A DNA stretch of 64,000 nt from Powellomyces hirtus (lineage: Eukaryota; Chytridiomycota; Chytridiomycetes; Spizellomycetales; Powellomycetaceae), in assembly GCA_025526995.1 (NCBI GenBank), contig JAHLKG010000012.1, positions 248,001 to 312,000 on the forward strand, in the 5' to 3' direction. The first letter of the stretch is position 1. The number at the start of each line of letters is the position of its first letter. Under the pieces are notes generated by a model. The model ran no database searches, was not told the origin of the DNA, and saw nothing but the letters and a program-made list of their open reading frames with translations. Both the position numbers and the translations under genes were made by a program. Of this stretch, positions 12,544 to 23,762 are shown piece by piece.

Positions 12544-13009
12544 AGTTTTGTACGTGTTTGTCCATTATTCATCATTACCACCATTTGCCTGCGCCTGCTG
12601 AAGGGGGGGAATGAACAGCATGCTCCCTGTTGTGAATCTGCAGTGGTACGGACACATCCCAAGTTAGGAAAAGAGAGAGGTTCGTTGCTCACCCTAAGCT
12701 TAGCTATGCAAGGTACCCCTCTTTTCTCCCTCCCTGTACGCTTTCTGCCATTTGGGGAGAATTATGAAGGATATGGTTTTCAACAGCTTTTTTTTTTTTG
12801 CTGGCTAGGGGTATGCGTTAGATAGATATATATATTTTTGTTATTTTTAGTTCCCATTTTGTGTGCTGCAGCGGGGATGAAAACACACCCCGCTCGCGAC
12901 AACCTCCCGCGCGGCGCCCCAGCACATTTTCCTCTCGTCTTCTCACCGCGCGGCACTGCACAGCCTGATTCCCATTTCTCTGTGAAGTGTCTCGCGGGGG
13001 CGGGCGGGC
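12257..13009. repeat. Low-complexity intergenic tract with A37 and CA runs
   Basis: The gap between two convergent genes contains a CA run near 12272-12292, a C run near 12437-12447 and an uninterrupted run of 37 A at 12506-12542, followed by a T run near 12788-12800. No gene is visible. The length of such homopolymers should be treated as approximate in any assembly. Confidence 0.75.
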
Positions 13010-14366
13010 TCACCCGCCGCCACGGGTCCTGGTCGGCGTCCAATCCGCAAACGCGCGGGTATATTCGGTTTGGTACATGCGCGGATCGCGGGCCGAGCGG
13101 GCGGCGGCCATGTAGGTTCGGAGGGCGGCGGTTGTGGGGTCGCTGCCGGCGGGCGCGGGGTAGGTGTTGTAGGTTGCGTTGGTGGGTTGTTGGTGTGGGT
13201 AGGGGTGGGGAGGGGTGGTTGTTGGGGGGACGGGGTGGGTGTTGATGTAGTGAGTTGTTGTTGTTGGAGGTGGTGGAGGTGGTGGTGCGGATGTGGGGTG
13301 GATGTAATCCGCGGGATCCCTATACTCGTATCCGACGTGGTATGTGGGCGGGGTTGGTATCGTCGCTGCGGGTGGGGGCACGGGGTGCGGCGGCGGTAGG
13401 GGTGCTGCTGTCGAGGGTGCGACGACGACCGGGTCGCGGAAGGACACTGTTGGGCGCAGCGGGGAGGTTGGCCTACTCATTGCAGCAGCAGCAGCAGTAG
13501 CAGTAGTAGTAGTAGTAGTAGTAACCGCCGGGGCCAGTGTGGCAGCGGGACCCCACCCCTGAGCCGTGGTGCCCACATCATTCCGTGCGGCCTCATATCC
13601 GTTCCTCGAGAACCAGTCGCTGCGTTGCGGGGACGTCCAGGGTTGTAGTGGTGGTGGTGATGGTGGCGGTGCGGCGGCGTGTCTCAATGGTGAGGTTCGA
13701 TAGTCCGCCGCACCACCCGCACCGGGATCCGCCCTCGCACCCGTTGGGAAATACAGCGGATCCATGCGCGCGCCGCGCGTCGCCCACTGCCCGCCCCGGC
13801 TCGGCATCCCCGCCGCGCGACATTCCGGGTGGCTGAACCCGCTGGGGATATACGACGGGGGATCGTACGCGTAGCCTGCCGAGGGGTAGAGTCGTGTTGG
13901 CGGTGTTGTTGGTGTTATCGTGGTTGGTGGTGGTGGTGGGTCAGACGCCGCCCCGCAATCCACGGGCGGGACTTGGACCGCATTGGAATGCGTCGCAGGT
14001 CCTCTGCTGGTCGGGGTGTAGTGCGGATGGGGCGGGGTGTGGTACGCCGCCGGCACGCCATCCCCGCCGAGGTCCGGGACTTGGATGGCATCTGAATGCG
14101 TGGATGGGATGCACCGCGGCGGGATCTTCCACGTGAATTGTGACTGGGGAGGGGGGTGCGGGAAACACCCAACATCAGCCAAACTGTGCGCATCCCCTTT
14201 TATTTATGTCGTTTGTTGTCTTCCTCACCTTGTATTCGCTCCGATACACCCAGGGGTTGTGGACGGCACTCGCGATCCGCAGCGGGTTGTTGGGGGATTC
14301 GAGCGTGCTGGTGCTGATGCGGCGGCGATCCCCGTCGAATGGCGGGAGGGAGGATGCAGGGACCAT
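13010..14366 (-). CDS. Proline/threonine-rich protein, family unknown
   Basis: Two exons, 14229-14366 and 13010-14143, join in phase across an 85-bp intron and give 423 aa. The reading frame stays open upstream of the ATG at 14366 to a good acceptor (CTAAC branch then attacag, near 14457), so a further 5' exon may exist. Most of the chain is Pro/Thr/Ala/Tyr-rich and probably disordered. The conserved-looking parts are the two ends: HNPWVYRSEYK near residue 40 and MYQTEYTRAFADWTPTRTR at the C-terminus. Such aromatic-acidic-Tyr motifs resemble those of microtubule inner/axonemal proteins, which would fit a zoosporic fungus, but this is only an impression. It is divergent from the EEP gene, with 300 bp between starts. 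Confidence 0.6.
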
Positions 14367-14665
14367 TGTAGAAGCGATGAGGAAGGATGTGGGGGGGTGC
14401 GAAATGACGGGTGTAGTGGGAGGTGTGAGAACTCCATGCGCGTCCCTGTAATGGTTAGGGGGTGAGCGAACGACGTCAGGGTGAGTGACGCGCGCGGGGG
14501 TTCGTCGCTGGGGCCACTCTTTTTTGTTTCAGTTATCCTGCCTCTGTTAGAATTTCACACCTCCATACGCAATTCATCTCCCCTCATCTCACAGTAGCCT
14601 TGGTGCAACACACACGCACCATCGTTTTTCTCACAGCTCTGTCGCCTTCTCCTGCCCACGCACAC
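14367..14665. promoter_or_regulatory. Divergent promoter region
   Basis: About 300 bp separates the start of the Pro-rich gene from that of the EEP gene. It is partly occupied by the possible extra 5' exon of the minus-strand gene (up to about 14456). No TATA box is obvious. Confidence 0.4.
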
Positions 14666-15844
14666 ATGCCACGCGTGCGGTTACTCACCCTCAACTTTTT
14701 CCTGCGCCCGCCGGGGATTTCCGAGCGGGGTTCGCAAGGCGACTGGAAGAATGAGCGTCTGGCGCTGTTTGCCGCGACGCAGTTTGCGCAGTACGACGTG
14801 ATTGCGCTGCAGGAGACGTTTGCGTCGCTGTCGGGCCGGCGCGCGACGCTCATTGCTCTGGCGCGCCAACATGGTTTTGCGTATGTCGCCGAGGGGAAGC
14901 CGCATCGCATTTGGGCATTGAGGGTCGATGCGGGGTTGATTGTGCTGAGCCGGTTCCCTGTGGTCGCGCGTGATGAGTGGACGTTTGGACGAGGCACCGA
15001 GATTGGGGACTGGTTGGCGGCGAAAGCCGTGTTGTATGCGTGTATCGAGTTGCCAAACAATAGCATAGAGTCGACGACGACCACGACGACGACGACCACG
15101 ACCCGGCCGCGCCGGCTGCATTTGTTCTCGACGCATTTTCAGTCGACGGATACGCCGCGCGCGCTGGTGCTCCGGCACAAACAGTACATTGAAGCCAAAC
15201 GGTTTATCGACCGCACGCTGGGGTGTCGCGCGCAGGACTACCCGTGTTGCAACGCCGGTCGCAGCGCGCACGATCCGGTTCTGTTTGTCGGCGACATGAA
15301 TGTCGATGCGCGTCACGCGGACGATCCCGACGGCGTGCAGCATGCAGACGAGTATCTCCGGATGCTGGACATCTATTCTGGCCGCGCGAATGATCCGGGC
15401 GCGGCGCCGGGAGAAGGGGGCGGCGATCTGGCGCTCAAGTGGCATGTGACGGATGTGTGCCATGAGCGGTTGGGACATCATCCCATCACGACGAGTAGAC
15501 TGAGATTGGGCCCTGGACAACCCGACCCGGATCGAAAGTGTATTGATTTTGTGCTATCGTTTACCCACCCCAGCAAGCAGCCACAACGCCGCGACAACGG
15601 CGGCGGCAGCGACGAGGATGATGGCGATAGTGAAGCAAAGGACAAGGTGGGGCCAGAGCCTGAGGAGCCACCTGTACCCAAGCAGCAGCAGCACTTGCAC
15701 GAGCTTCAACCCCCGAGTGCAGACGAAGCGGCGCTGCCGCCCATTGCCTACGAGAATGTTCGTATCGAAAAGTTTCTCGTGCAAGGTCAGCCCTTTAGCG
15801 CCCTCAGCGACCACTTTGGTGTCGCCCTCGATATGGTATGGTAA
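14666..15844 (+). CDS. Endonuclease/exonuclease/phosphatase protein, neutral sphingomyelinase-like
   Basis: Mg2+-dependent phosphodiesterase of the EEP superfamily, close in layout to neutral sphingomyelinases that cleave sphingomyelin or inositol phosphoceramide. A single exon; from the ATG at 14666 it is 392 aa. I chose this start because family members begin directly with the first strand, here VRLLTLNFFLRP; the frame opens 22 codons earlier at 14600. Catalytic motifs are in order: Asn in LLTLNFF, Glu in IALQETF, STHFQS, GDMNVDARH with the catalytic Asp/Asn pair, and the terminal SDHFGV with Asp-His. A low-complexity insert (DDGDSEAKDK and Gln/Pro-rich) precedes the last motif. No membrane helix is visible. 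The GC content and third-position bias are strong. Confidence 0.85.
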   Translation: MPRVRLLTLNFFLRPPGISERGSQGDWKNERLALFAATQFAQYDVIALQETFASLSGRRATLIALARQHGFAYVAEGKPHRIWALRVDAGLIVLSRFPVVARDEWTFGRGTEIGDWLAAKAVLYACIELPNNSIESTTTTTTTTTTRPRRLHLFSTHFQSTDTPRALVLRHKQYIEAKRFIDRTLGCRAQDYPCCNAGRSAHDPVLFVGDMNVDARHADDPDGVQHADEYLRMLDIYSGRANDPGAAPGEGGGDLALKWHVTDVCHERLGHHPITTSRLRLGPGQPDPDRKCIDFVLSFTHPSKQPQRRDNGGGSDEDDGDSEAKDKVGPEPEEPPVPKQQQHLHELQPPSADEAALPPIAYENVRIEKFLVQGQPFSALSDHFGVALDMVW

Positions 15845-16128
15845 AAACCTTGACCAACCCAGTCGCTTCGCCTGCCTGGCCCCATCAGTTCTCATGACGT
15901 GTATTGGATATACCGCCAATTCACATTGTTTGTCAAAAGTAAATAGTCTATAGCCCATACATGCACAAATGCGGGGAGGGAAAAGGGAGAGAGAGGAGGA
16001 TGGGAAGGAATGAACGAAACGCACAAACGTGCGTCGTCAATTTCGCTCCCTGTTGTGATGATTTCCCTTGATGAAGATACTCTTGATATAAATTACAGTT
16101 TTATCGCATCGTGCTCTTTTTAAGTTGT

Positions 16129-17289
16129 CTAGTCCTTTCGGGTCCTGCGGCGGACATTGTTGGAGGGTTCCCGGCGGACGGATTCGGCAAGGTCGTCCTC
16201 ACCAATCTTGTCGTGCATGTCCAGAGCGACCTTGCCAGCAACGGCCTTGGCGGCCTTGCCTTTTCCGGCCTTGTGGTTCTTGTACGTCTTGAAGAAGAAT
16301 TGAACAAAGAGGAGCAGGTAGCTGGACAGGATGAAGCAGCCAATGCCGGCAGCCATGGGCTTGCCCGAGCACTTGCCAAGGCCAAAATTGGGGAGGACGC
16401 CCTTGTATGGGTCCGAGGACAGGTAGATGTAGGAAGCGAGGTAGACGGCAAACAGGTCAATCACGAATTGAACAATCTGCAGGCTGTAAAGTCACGGAAA
16501 AAGGCGAAAAAAAAGGAGGGGGGGGGGGGGGCGCAGATTGAGAAAATGTGAGCAGTTGAGAGGGCATGGGGTGGCGTGAATACATACGTGGTGAGGTGCT
16601 TCTTCCACCAGACGGGCTTGGAGGAGACCGCGGTGCGAGCATAGTAGTAGTACATGATGACATGGACAAACAGGTTCAGGGTGACGGGGACCCAAGAGAC
16701 GGAGGTTCTGCCTTCGAGTTCAAAGTAGCAGAGGGCCATGGTCATCGAGTGGTGGTAAACGTGGAGGAACTCGAGTTTTTTTTTTTTGAGGACGAGGAAG
16801 ATTGTGTCGGTGAACTCGTAGTACTTGATCAGGTAGTTGATGTAGTAGAGGAGTTCGATGCGGGGGCTGTAGGCGGCCTGGTCGCAGATGGCCCAGAGCG
16901 GGCCCTTGTTCCAGAGAATGGGGACGAGGATCTCGAGGAACAGCACGAGAAGGACGAGGGAGGCGGCCGAGAGGAAGGCATTGTGGAGGAAAAAGAGCGG
17001 TTTGATGCTGATTGGGTTTTTCACGAATCGGCGCATAAAGGCCTGGCCTCCGAGGACGGTTGCCAGGTAGACGAGGAACCATTTGACTGGCGGGGGGTGG
17101 CGAGATCAGTTACATTGGCAATGGAAGGGGCCAAGAGCGAGAGCAGATTGTGAAAGACTTACAGACTTCAGGCCTGGTGGAGAGGGGCACCTTTTCAAAG
17201 TGGAACTCATCGGGGTGGAGGCCGAGGATGTCGAGTGAGGCGTTGGTGAAGAGGGGGTGGAACAGCGAGAGGGAGAGTGGTTTTGACAT
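16129..17289 (-). CDS. ELO-family very-long-chain fatty acid elongase
   Basis: ER membrane 3-ketoacyl-CoA synthase that condenses malonyl-CoA with acyl-CoA in chain elongation. Exons 17163-17289, 16588-17086 and 16129-16483 join in phase (introns 76 and 104 bp) for 326 aa, normal for ELO. The family motifs are present in order: KxxExxDT-type YYEFTDTIFLVLKKKK, the histidine box LEFLHVYHHSMTM, then NLFVHVIMYYYY and a C-terminal helix before a Lys-rich tail. Six or seven hydrophobic segments are visible. The C-terminus is basic (VRRRTRKD) rather than a clean KKxx. Substrate (saturated or polyunsaturated) cannot be read from the sequence. Confidence 0.92.
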
Positions 17290-18221
17290 ATCGCTAACGA
17301 CGACGACGAGGAGGACCGAGGACGAGCGAGGACGAGCGAGGACGACCAAGGGGGGGGGGGGGGGGGGGCAAGTCAGACGGAGGGAGAAGCGGGGGGGGGG
17401 AGTCTGTTTTTCAATCAGAGAGTAGTGAGTGGTGTTGTGGATCGAGCGAGTGTCGACCCACACGGCCCGCACGCGCGCAGAAGAAGAAGAAGAAGAAGAA
17501 GACAGAAAACGCGTGTGACGATGGACTAGCGAGAGAGAGAGAGCGATACTCGCAAAGTCTCACAACGCTCTCTCTCTCACACACACACACTCACAGCCTC
17601 TCTCTCCCTTGGCCTTCCTCGTCTCTGTCATACTACATTTAAGCAGGAGTACAGGTGTATTCCATCAGTCAGTCAGTCAGTCAGTCAGTCAATGAGTTTA
17701 TGAGGCCATCATCGTTCGACACGCAATGCATCCAATCAACGCTCAGTCCTAATCCTATCACTCCACGCACGCGTCTCACAGAAAGAGAGAGGGCGACATG
17801 CTTATCCTAGTCACTCACGCCTCCCCATAACTAGTATCCCTCCTCCAACGAGAGAGAGAGAGAGACAGAGAGAGAGAGACCACGGGCCATGTATCAACAG
17901 CGTATCCTCTTATAAACTTCCCAGAAGGGGGGTCCTCTTGTGAAGGTGCACATCTATCACCGCTCCCTATATCCCTCTATCGATATATTCCACCTCCCTG
18001 TGTGGAATTGACTCACTCATCACAGGCTTATGCAACAAACGCGGCGCGGGGAGCTTTCATTGTGCCGAAGCCCCACACCAACATACATCCCTTTCCCATG
18101 ACACATCCAGTTCAGCCGGAAACCACCATAAAGCATTGCCCTCAGTCCCCGCTCCCTCAGCCCATAGTACATAGCACATTTCACACACACACACACACAC
18201 ACACACACCACAGCTGCAGCA
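17290..18221. repeat. Microsatellite-rich intergenic region
   Basis: About 930 bp between two divergent genes is filled with simple repeats: gacgagcgag tandem units near 17317-17340, a G run of about 19 at 17350-17368, AAG units near 17480-17500, GA/CT runs near 17530-17600 and 17850-17880, a CAGT tetramer array near 17667-17691 and a CA run near 18183-18207. No gene is visible. Confidence 0.8.
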
Positions 18222-19662
18222 ATGGCTTCCACGTTCTTCCAAATATCACCGCGCGTCGAGGGTCTCAAGAAGACTCTGACCGCCTTTGTAGAGGTGAGTT
18301 TCTGCATTCACTCTCTCCAGCCAGGTTGCTTCGTTTCACTGACCCGTCCATCTTTTCTTGCCCTTGTCGTGCAGCTGGAATGCATTCCCGCCGAAGCCCT
18401 CCACCACAAGCAGATGGGCGCACAAGGATCCGCCGACCGTTGGAAGGTATACCACGGCATGTTCCGCGGAGGCATATCACCCGTGCAAGCTTAAGCTTAC
18501 ACGATACTCTGTCTTCCCCCAGGTCGTACCCTCCGTGATCGAACACCTAAAGACCCGCGCAAAGTCCCTCGGACTCTGGAACCTCTTCCTCCCCAGCTAC
18601 TACAAAGAGTCTCCGGGACTCACCAATCTCGAGTACGGCATTCTCTGTGAAATCATGGGTCGGTCGCACGTTGCCGCCGAAGCCTGCAACTGCGCTGCCC
18701 CCGACACTGGCAACATGGAGGTGTTTGCCAAGTACGGCAACGACGCACAAAAGGCCCAATGGCTGAAACCCCTCATGGACGGCACCATCCGCTCCGCATT
18801 CGCAATGACCGAGCCCCAGGTCGCATCCTCGGACGCTACCAACATTGAGACGCGCATCGTCAAGGACGGCGACAGCTACGTTGTCACCGGCCGCAAAGTG
18901 TGGATCTCGGGCGCCGGCGACCCGCGTTGTGCAGTGTACCTCGTCATGGGCAAGACCGACCCGTCCAACCCCAACAAGCACAAGCAACAATCCGTCGTCA
19001 TTGTCCCCGCCGACACACCCGGCATTACCGTCGTGCGCCCCATGACCGTCTTTGGCTACGACGACGCCCCGCACGGGCACATGGAACTTGCCTTTGACAA
19101 TGTCCGCATCCCAGCCTCCAACATGGTCCTCGGGGAAGGCCGCGGGTTTGAAATCATCCAGGGCCGCCTGGGTCCCGGCCGCATCCACCACTGCATGCGG
19201 GCCATCGGACTCGCCGAACGCGCCCTGGAAATCCACCTCTTGAGAATAACCGACCCGTCCCGAACCGCGTTTGGCAAAACCCTCTCGCAACACGGCAAAC
19301 AGTCGTTTGACATTGCCGCCTCCCGCATGGAAATCGACCAGGCCCGCCTGCTGGTCCTCCGCGCCGCAGCAACCATGGACGCCAAGGGCCCCAAAGCGGC
19401 AATGAACGAAATCGCAATGGCCAAAGTCGTTGTGCCCAACATGGCCCTCGCCGTCATTGACCGCGCCATCCAGGCTCACGGCGCCGCCGGCGTCGGCCAG
19501 GATTTCCCCCTGGCGTACATGTACGCTTCCGTCCGCACCCTCCGCATCGCCGATGGGCCTGATGAAGTCCACACGATCCAAATCGCCAAACAGGAGCTCC
19601 GCCGCGCCCCCGCCCTCCGCGCCCACCAGGGTAAGCAGCTGCAAGCCATCGCCAAGCTGTAG
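18222..19662 (+). CDS. Acyl-CoA dehydrogenase, ACAD10/11-like
   Basis: FAD-dependent dehydrogenase making trans-2-enoyl-CoA in beta-oxidation, mitochondrial or peroxisomal. Exons 18222-18293, 18375-18446 and 18523-19662 join in phase 0 for 427 aa, the usual size of a stand-alone ACAD. Motifs: [32 protein letters not shown] (FAD/acyl binding), [42 protein letters not shown] and the C-terminal [20 protein letters not shown] with [13 protein letters not shown]. The [13 protein letters not shown] and [11 protein letters not shown] forms match the ACAD10/11 (CaiA-like) branch. No aminoglycoside-phosphotransferase domain is fused here, unlike animal ACAD10/11. No obvious transit peptide; the N-terminus reads [17 protein letters not shown]. 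Confidence 0.93.
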
Positions 19663-20030
19663 AGAATCATAGCTTGTAGAAATACAGACGCCATACGTCT
19701 CCCCCAACAATCGCTCGTCTAGCTCTAGTTCCTGGCCGCCCCAGGTGTAGCGCAGTCACCTCCCCCCCTTCCCCACCCTCTTACATGTACATTATAGCGC
19801 AAACAAACGAAACACAATAACACACACGCGACGGGCAAAAAGGGACATCCATGACTTGATATGTACGTTTCACAAGGTGTTTCCGCCACAAGGGCGGCGC
19901 GAGGGGCGAGAAGGGGTTACCGTTCTATTCCGGAAGGAGGGGTCGCACTCTGCTATATACGTGTCTGCGGGTTCTCCGCGACGGGGAGCGCGGGGGCGGA
20001 GCATTCACCGACAGATATGTTTCCCACCAG
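19663..20030. other. Intergenic, no gene seen
   Basis: Between the acyl-CoA dehydrogenase stop and the hairpin repeat cluster. I see no coding frame with recognisable content. Confidence 0.5.
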
Positions 20031-20180
20031 GATGCCCTGCATCACCCTTCTCACTCTGTGAGATACGCTGCCCTGCAGCTCTTTCGGTAGATGCCCTGCA
20101 TCACCCTTCTCACCCTGTGAGGTGCGTGCCATGCGACGGCTCTCGGTCGATGCCCAGCATCACCCTTCTCACCCTGTGAG
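20031..20180. repeat. 59-bp repeat cluster of seven mini-hairpins
   Basis: Three repeats of period 59 bp start at 20031, 20090 and 20149 with GATGCCC(T/A)GCATC followed by CTCACyCTGTGAG. Each is a perfect 5-bp stem with a 3-nt loop; a further hairpin GCTGC-CCT-GCAGC lies at 20067-20079. The same unit (GATGC-CCA-GCATC then CTCAC-CCA-GTGAG) recurs inside the gypsy element at 56411-56442, so this is a dispersed family and not a local accident. The cluster lies in the 3' gap between two convergent genes. Confidence 0.85.
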
Positions 20181-20456
20181 GTCCGATTGTCTCGGTTAAA
20201 TATATCTCTCCTTAATTACCGTACAATGCGAATGCCCGAGTTCTTTTGCGCCGCCTGGGTTCGTCAGCCTGTTGCCGCGGTGCTTCCCGGGGTGGTGCTC
20301 CCCGCGTCATTCTTTTCAACGCGGGGTCGTGCCCTTCCCATGTTGGATTCCCCCCATGGTTTCCTGCGGTTGTAGTATTCGGTTCGGCCCTCCCCGGCGC
20401 TCTCGTTTTGTTCTCGAGTGCGGGCGCGCGTGGGGGTGGGGTCTCAGCACAGCAGT

Positions 20457-22427
20457 CTAGACGAAAAACAAGCTCCACGCGTCCTCCTCCTCGCGTGTGG
20501 CGAACCGCGGCACAAAGGGGATGTGGATAATGGCGACGTAGCCTTCTTGCATCGTCGGGGGTTCCAGGCGGGATGTGAACGATCGGAAGGCCATGGTCGG
20601 GAGACGCGGGATGGGGGGTGATGGGGCTGTCGAGGAGGAGTCGGAAGGTGGTGGGGGTGCCGTTTTGGTTTTGCTGTTACGTTTGGTGGTTGATGATGTT
20701 GATTTTGCTGTTGGTGCGGTAGGGTGCGGGTGATCCTCCCACCGCCCCTCTTGGTCTCTCGCCGACATGTAGGCTCGGTAGACATTGTTGTGTTGGCAGA
20801 GATTTTGGTCGGCTGTAAAATAGAGGCATGTGACGGGGATGGGGTCGACGGTGTTGTTGTTGCTGTTGCTGTTGCTGCTGCTGCTGCTGTTGTTATTACT
20901 TGCTCGTTTTGCCGCCGCTCTCGCCGCCGCTGCAAAGTACAGTCTCCGCGTAGCCGCATCCGGGTTCGTATTATCGACAACGACCGATTTCCCGTCCGCG
21001 AGGGCGTCTTCCGTGGCGCGGAGACACTTGTCGCGCGACTTGAGCGTGTCTTGGTTGACGTGGACGTACGTGTGCATGGCGGGGTTGTTGACGTAGTGGC
21101 GTTTGCAGTACGTGGTTTTGCCCGAGGCCGGTGAGCCCACTGCTAGAATCAGTTCCGGTGTTGCTGCGGGTGCGGGTGGTGCGGGTGGTGGGTTGTCGCG
21201 GTATTGGCGGAGGTATTCGCGCGGATCAAAGAGCGGTGTGGGTGCGAGGTGAGAGTGGTGGGTGACATGGGGCGGTAGCGGGTCCGCAGCGCGTAAAGCG
21301 TCCATGGACGGGTATTTGAAAAACTGCTCGGGGGTATAAAACGCACACCCGACATTCCTCGCAAACTTGTAGTCCGTGTCCGCAAAGTCCTTTTTCGCGC
21401 CCGCTCGATGCCCCGCGAGACGGCCCGCCGCGTCACCGACATAGAAGCTGGCGGCGCGGTCGACGGGGACAGTGCCGTTGTGGTCGCGTTCGAATGTTTC
21501 CCACATGCCCGGTCGGGGTTTGCGGTTCCAGTCGTCGGCGACGGCGGCAAAGACGAGGACGGGCGGCGGGTGGATGTCGGGATTGCCTGTGGTGGCTGTC
21601 GCTTTTTTCTTGGCGTGGGTGTGCATCGCGTTCATGACATTCTCAATGCGGCCCATGAATCCAATTTTGCGTTTGTTCTGGTTGGCCTTGCAAATATCCT
21701 TCTGGTTGGAGAAAAACACGACGCGGTAGCCTTCTTCGTAATGCAGCGTTGCTAAACGTTCGGGGATGGACGCGTCAAAAAATCTCCAATCGTCTGCGTG
21801 CTTTGCGTGCGTGTGGGTTCCTTTGACAGTCGAGATGGTGCCGTCAAAGTCAAATGCGGCGATTTTGGCGCGTGGGTTCTGTGCGCCAAATGTTGCGATC
21901 AGGATGCTGGAGGATTGAGTCCATTTGACAGAACCGAGCGAGTTGAAGAGGAGGGGGATGGTGGAGGGGGATTTAAGGTTTTGGGTAAAGAAGGGGTGGA
22001 CTGGTGGTTTGGAGGTTGTGGTGGAGGATGTGGTGGAGGATGTGGTGGTTGTGGACGTTGTGGTGACGGTCGTGCTTGCAGTTGTGAGTTTCGTATCCCC
22101 ATTAGCGACTTTGTCTGTTGCTTGTTTATCGACGACCGAGACTTGAACAACGGTTTCGCTCACGGTGGTGTTGCATTTGCTGTCGGTTCCGTCCATGGAG
22201 GCGGTTCCATTCCGCGGTCGCTTGGGAGCGGACGGTTCGATTATAATTGCATCGCTGTCGCGTTCGACGAGGATCATCGTTTCGCAGGAATGCGGTTCTT
22301 GCTCAGACTGGTTTTCTTCGTCCCGCCCTTTGCGTTTGGTTGTCATTGGGGGCTGCTGCTGGTGAACTCTTATCTTCAAATGCTGCTCCATAACTCCTCC
22401 TTCCTCGAGCAACGCGTTCAACTCCAT
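20457..22427 (-). CDS. Bifunctional polynucleotide 3'-phosphatase / 5'-kinase (PNKP/Pnk1-like)
   Basis: DNA end-processing enzyme that removes 3'-phosphate and adds 5'-phosphate before ligation in single-strand-break repair. Single exon. The frame opens at 22613, but I place the start at 22427 (656 aa) because 22613 would leave only 71 bp to the divergent ubiquitin start; 22391 and 22346 are also possible. Order: Ser/Thr-rich N-terminus with KRPRN basic stretch (likely nuclear), HAD phosphatase with AAFDFDGTIS and VVFFSNQ, FYVGDAAGR, then P-loop kinase with ILAVGSPASGKTTYCKRH and VVVDNTNPDAATRR. There is no FHA domain, as in fission yeast Pnk1. A low-complexity Asn/Ser run and a Thr/Lys/Pro-rich insert break the kinase half, which is longer than usual. 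The C-terminus reads GYVAIIHIPFVPRF, a conserved closing strand. Confidence 0.92.
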   Translation of the reverse strand: MELNALLEEGGVMEQHLKIRVHQQQPPMTTKRKGRDEENQSEQEPHSCETMILVERDSDAIIIEPSAPKRPRNGTASMDGTDSKCNTTVSETVVQVSVVDKQATDKVANGDTKLTTASTTVTTTSTTTTSSTTSSTTTSKPPVHPFFTQNLKSPSTIPLLFNSLGSVKWTQSSSILIATFGAQNPRAKIAAFDFDGTISTVKGTHTHAKHADDWRFFDASIPERLATLHYEEGYRVVFFSNQKDICKANQNKRKIGFMGRIENVMNAMHTHAKKKATATTGNPDIHPPPVLVFAAVADDWNRKPRPGMWETFERDHNGTVPVDRAASFYVGDAAGRLAGHRAGAKKDFADTDYKFARNVGCAFYTPEQFFKYPSMDALRAADPLPPHVTHHSHLAPTPLFDPREYLRQYRDNPPPAPPAPAATPELILAVGSPASGKTTYCKRHYVNNPAMHTYVHVNQDTLKSRDKCLRATEDALADGKSVVVDNTNPDAATRRLYFAAAARAAAKRASNNNSSSSSNSNSNNNTVDPIPVTCLYFTADQNLCQHNNVYRAYMSARDQEGRWEDHPHPTAPTAKSTSSTTKRNSKTKTAPPPPSDSSSTAPSPPIPRLPTMAFRSFTSRLEPPTMQEGYVAIIHIPFVPRFATREEEDAWSLFFV

Positions 22428-22630
22428 TCGATCCGGCTGGGGATGCACGTGACACACATTTTTCTTTCCGCTGCTGGCCCCTATATCGCCCCGTCGAGAC
22501 GTTTTTCCAGTTCCTGTTTTTTCTCTACACACTTCTCTCAGAGCAGGTGATGACGCTTCTTTCCAGCAAATAAGCCAATCTATTCTGAAAGACAGCACAG
22601 TCGGTACGTACATGCACCATTCGGGTTTGA

Positions 22631-23158
<528 letters not shown>

Positions 23159-23762
23159 ATTGTAAATTGTGTCATGAAGAATAACAATTACTATCGAGGG
23201 GCTGCCTGTAATTATTTCTCCTGGTTCAGTCTCCATCTGCCTCATGCCTGAAACAAGGTGGGATTGGCCGTTCTCGGTGGGTTGATGTGTTGGTCTAGTT
23301 GACGAACTTGGCCAACGATTAGGCTCTTGAATGGACTGTGGCTACAGAGAGTTGATGCATTAGCAAGGCTGTGATGCAAAGAATGTCCAGATCGTCCCCA
23401 CTCGTTCAACTGGCGAGACATGAAAAACCAGTGAAAGGACAGCCATGTTGAGCTATGGGAAATTGAGCAGAATTCTCTGCAGGATCTCGTCACCGTTGTT
23501 GACGCCAGGGACGAAAAGTTCACCCTCCTATCTCCAGGCGCTCTCTCAACTCTCCTCACCACAGTAGCCCAGTTCCGTGCCAAGAAGCGCTCGCATCGCA
23601 TGGTTTTTTAACAGTGACTGCTTTATCCGGACATTGCAGCCAAGTCACCCGTGCCAACCGTCATTGGGGTTCTGTATTTCGATATTGTCACGCCATGCGT
23701 TTATTAGATGATTTGAAAAACATTTACACATGGATCTAAAAATATTCGCGGATGTCCCATAT
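23159..23762. other. Convergent intergenic region, no supported gene
   Basis: About 600 bp between two stops. A minus-strand frame (23242-23601, 119 codons) covers much of it but has no family features, no good start context and no partner exon that I can find, so I do not call it a gene. Confidence 0.5.

Noticed and set aside
14681..15520. 279-codon minus-strand frame opposite the EEP gene
   Set aside because: Arg-rich antisense shadow of a gene with clear catalytic motifs.
18547..19710. 387-codon minus-strand frame opposite the acyl-CoA dehydrogenase
   Set aside because: It is the GC-rich antisense shadow of a well-supported gene; its product is Gly/Val/Asp-rich with no family pattern.
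21798..22550. 250-codon plus-strand frame opposite the PNKP-like gene
   Set aside because: Antisense shadow with Cys/Gly/Val runs that mirror the Thr/Ser-rich sense strand.
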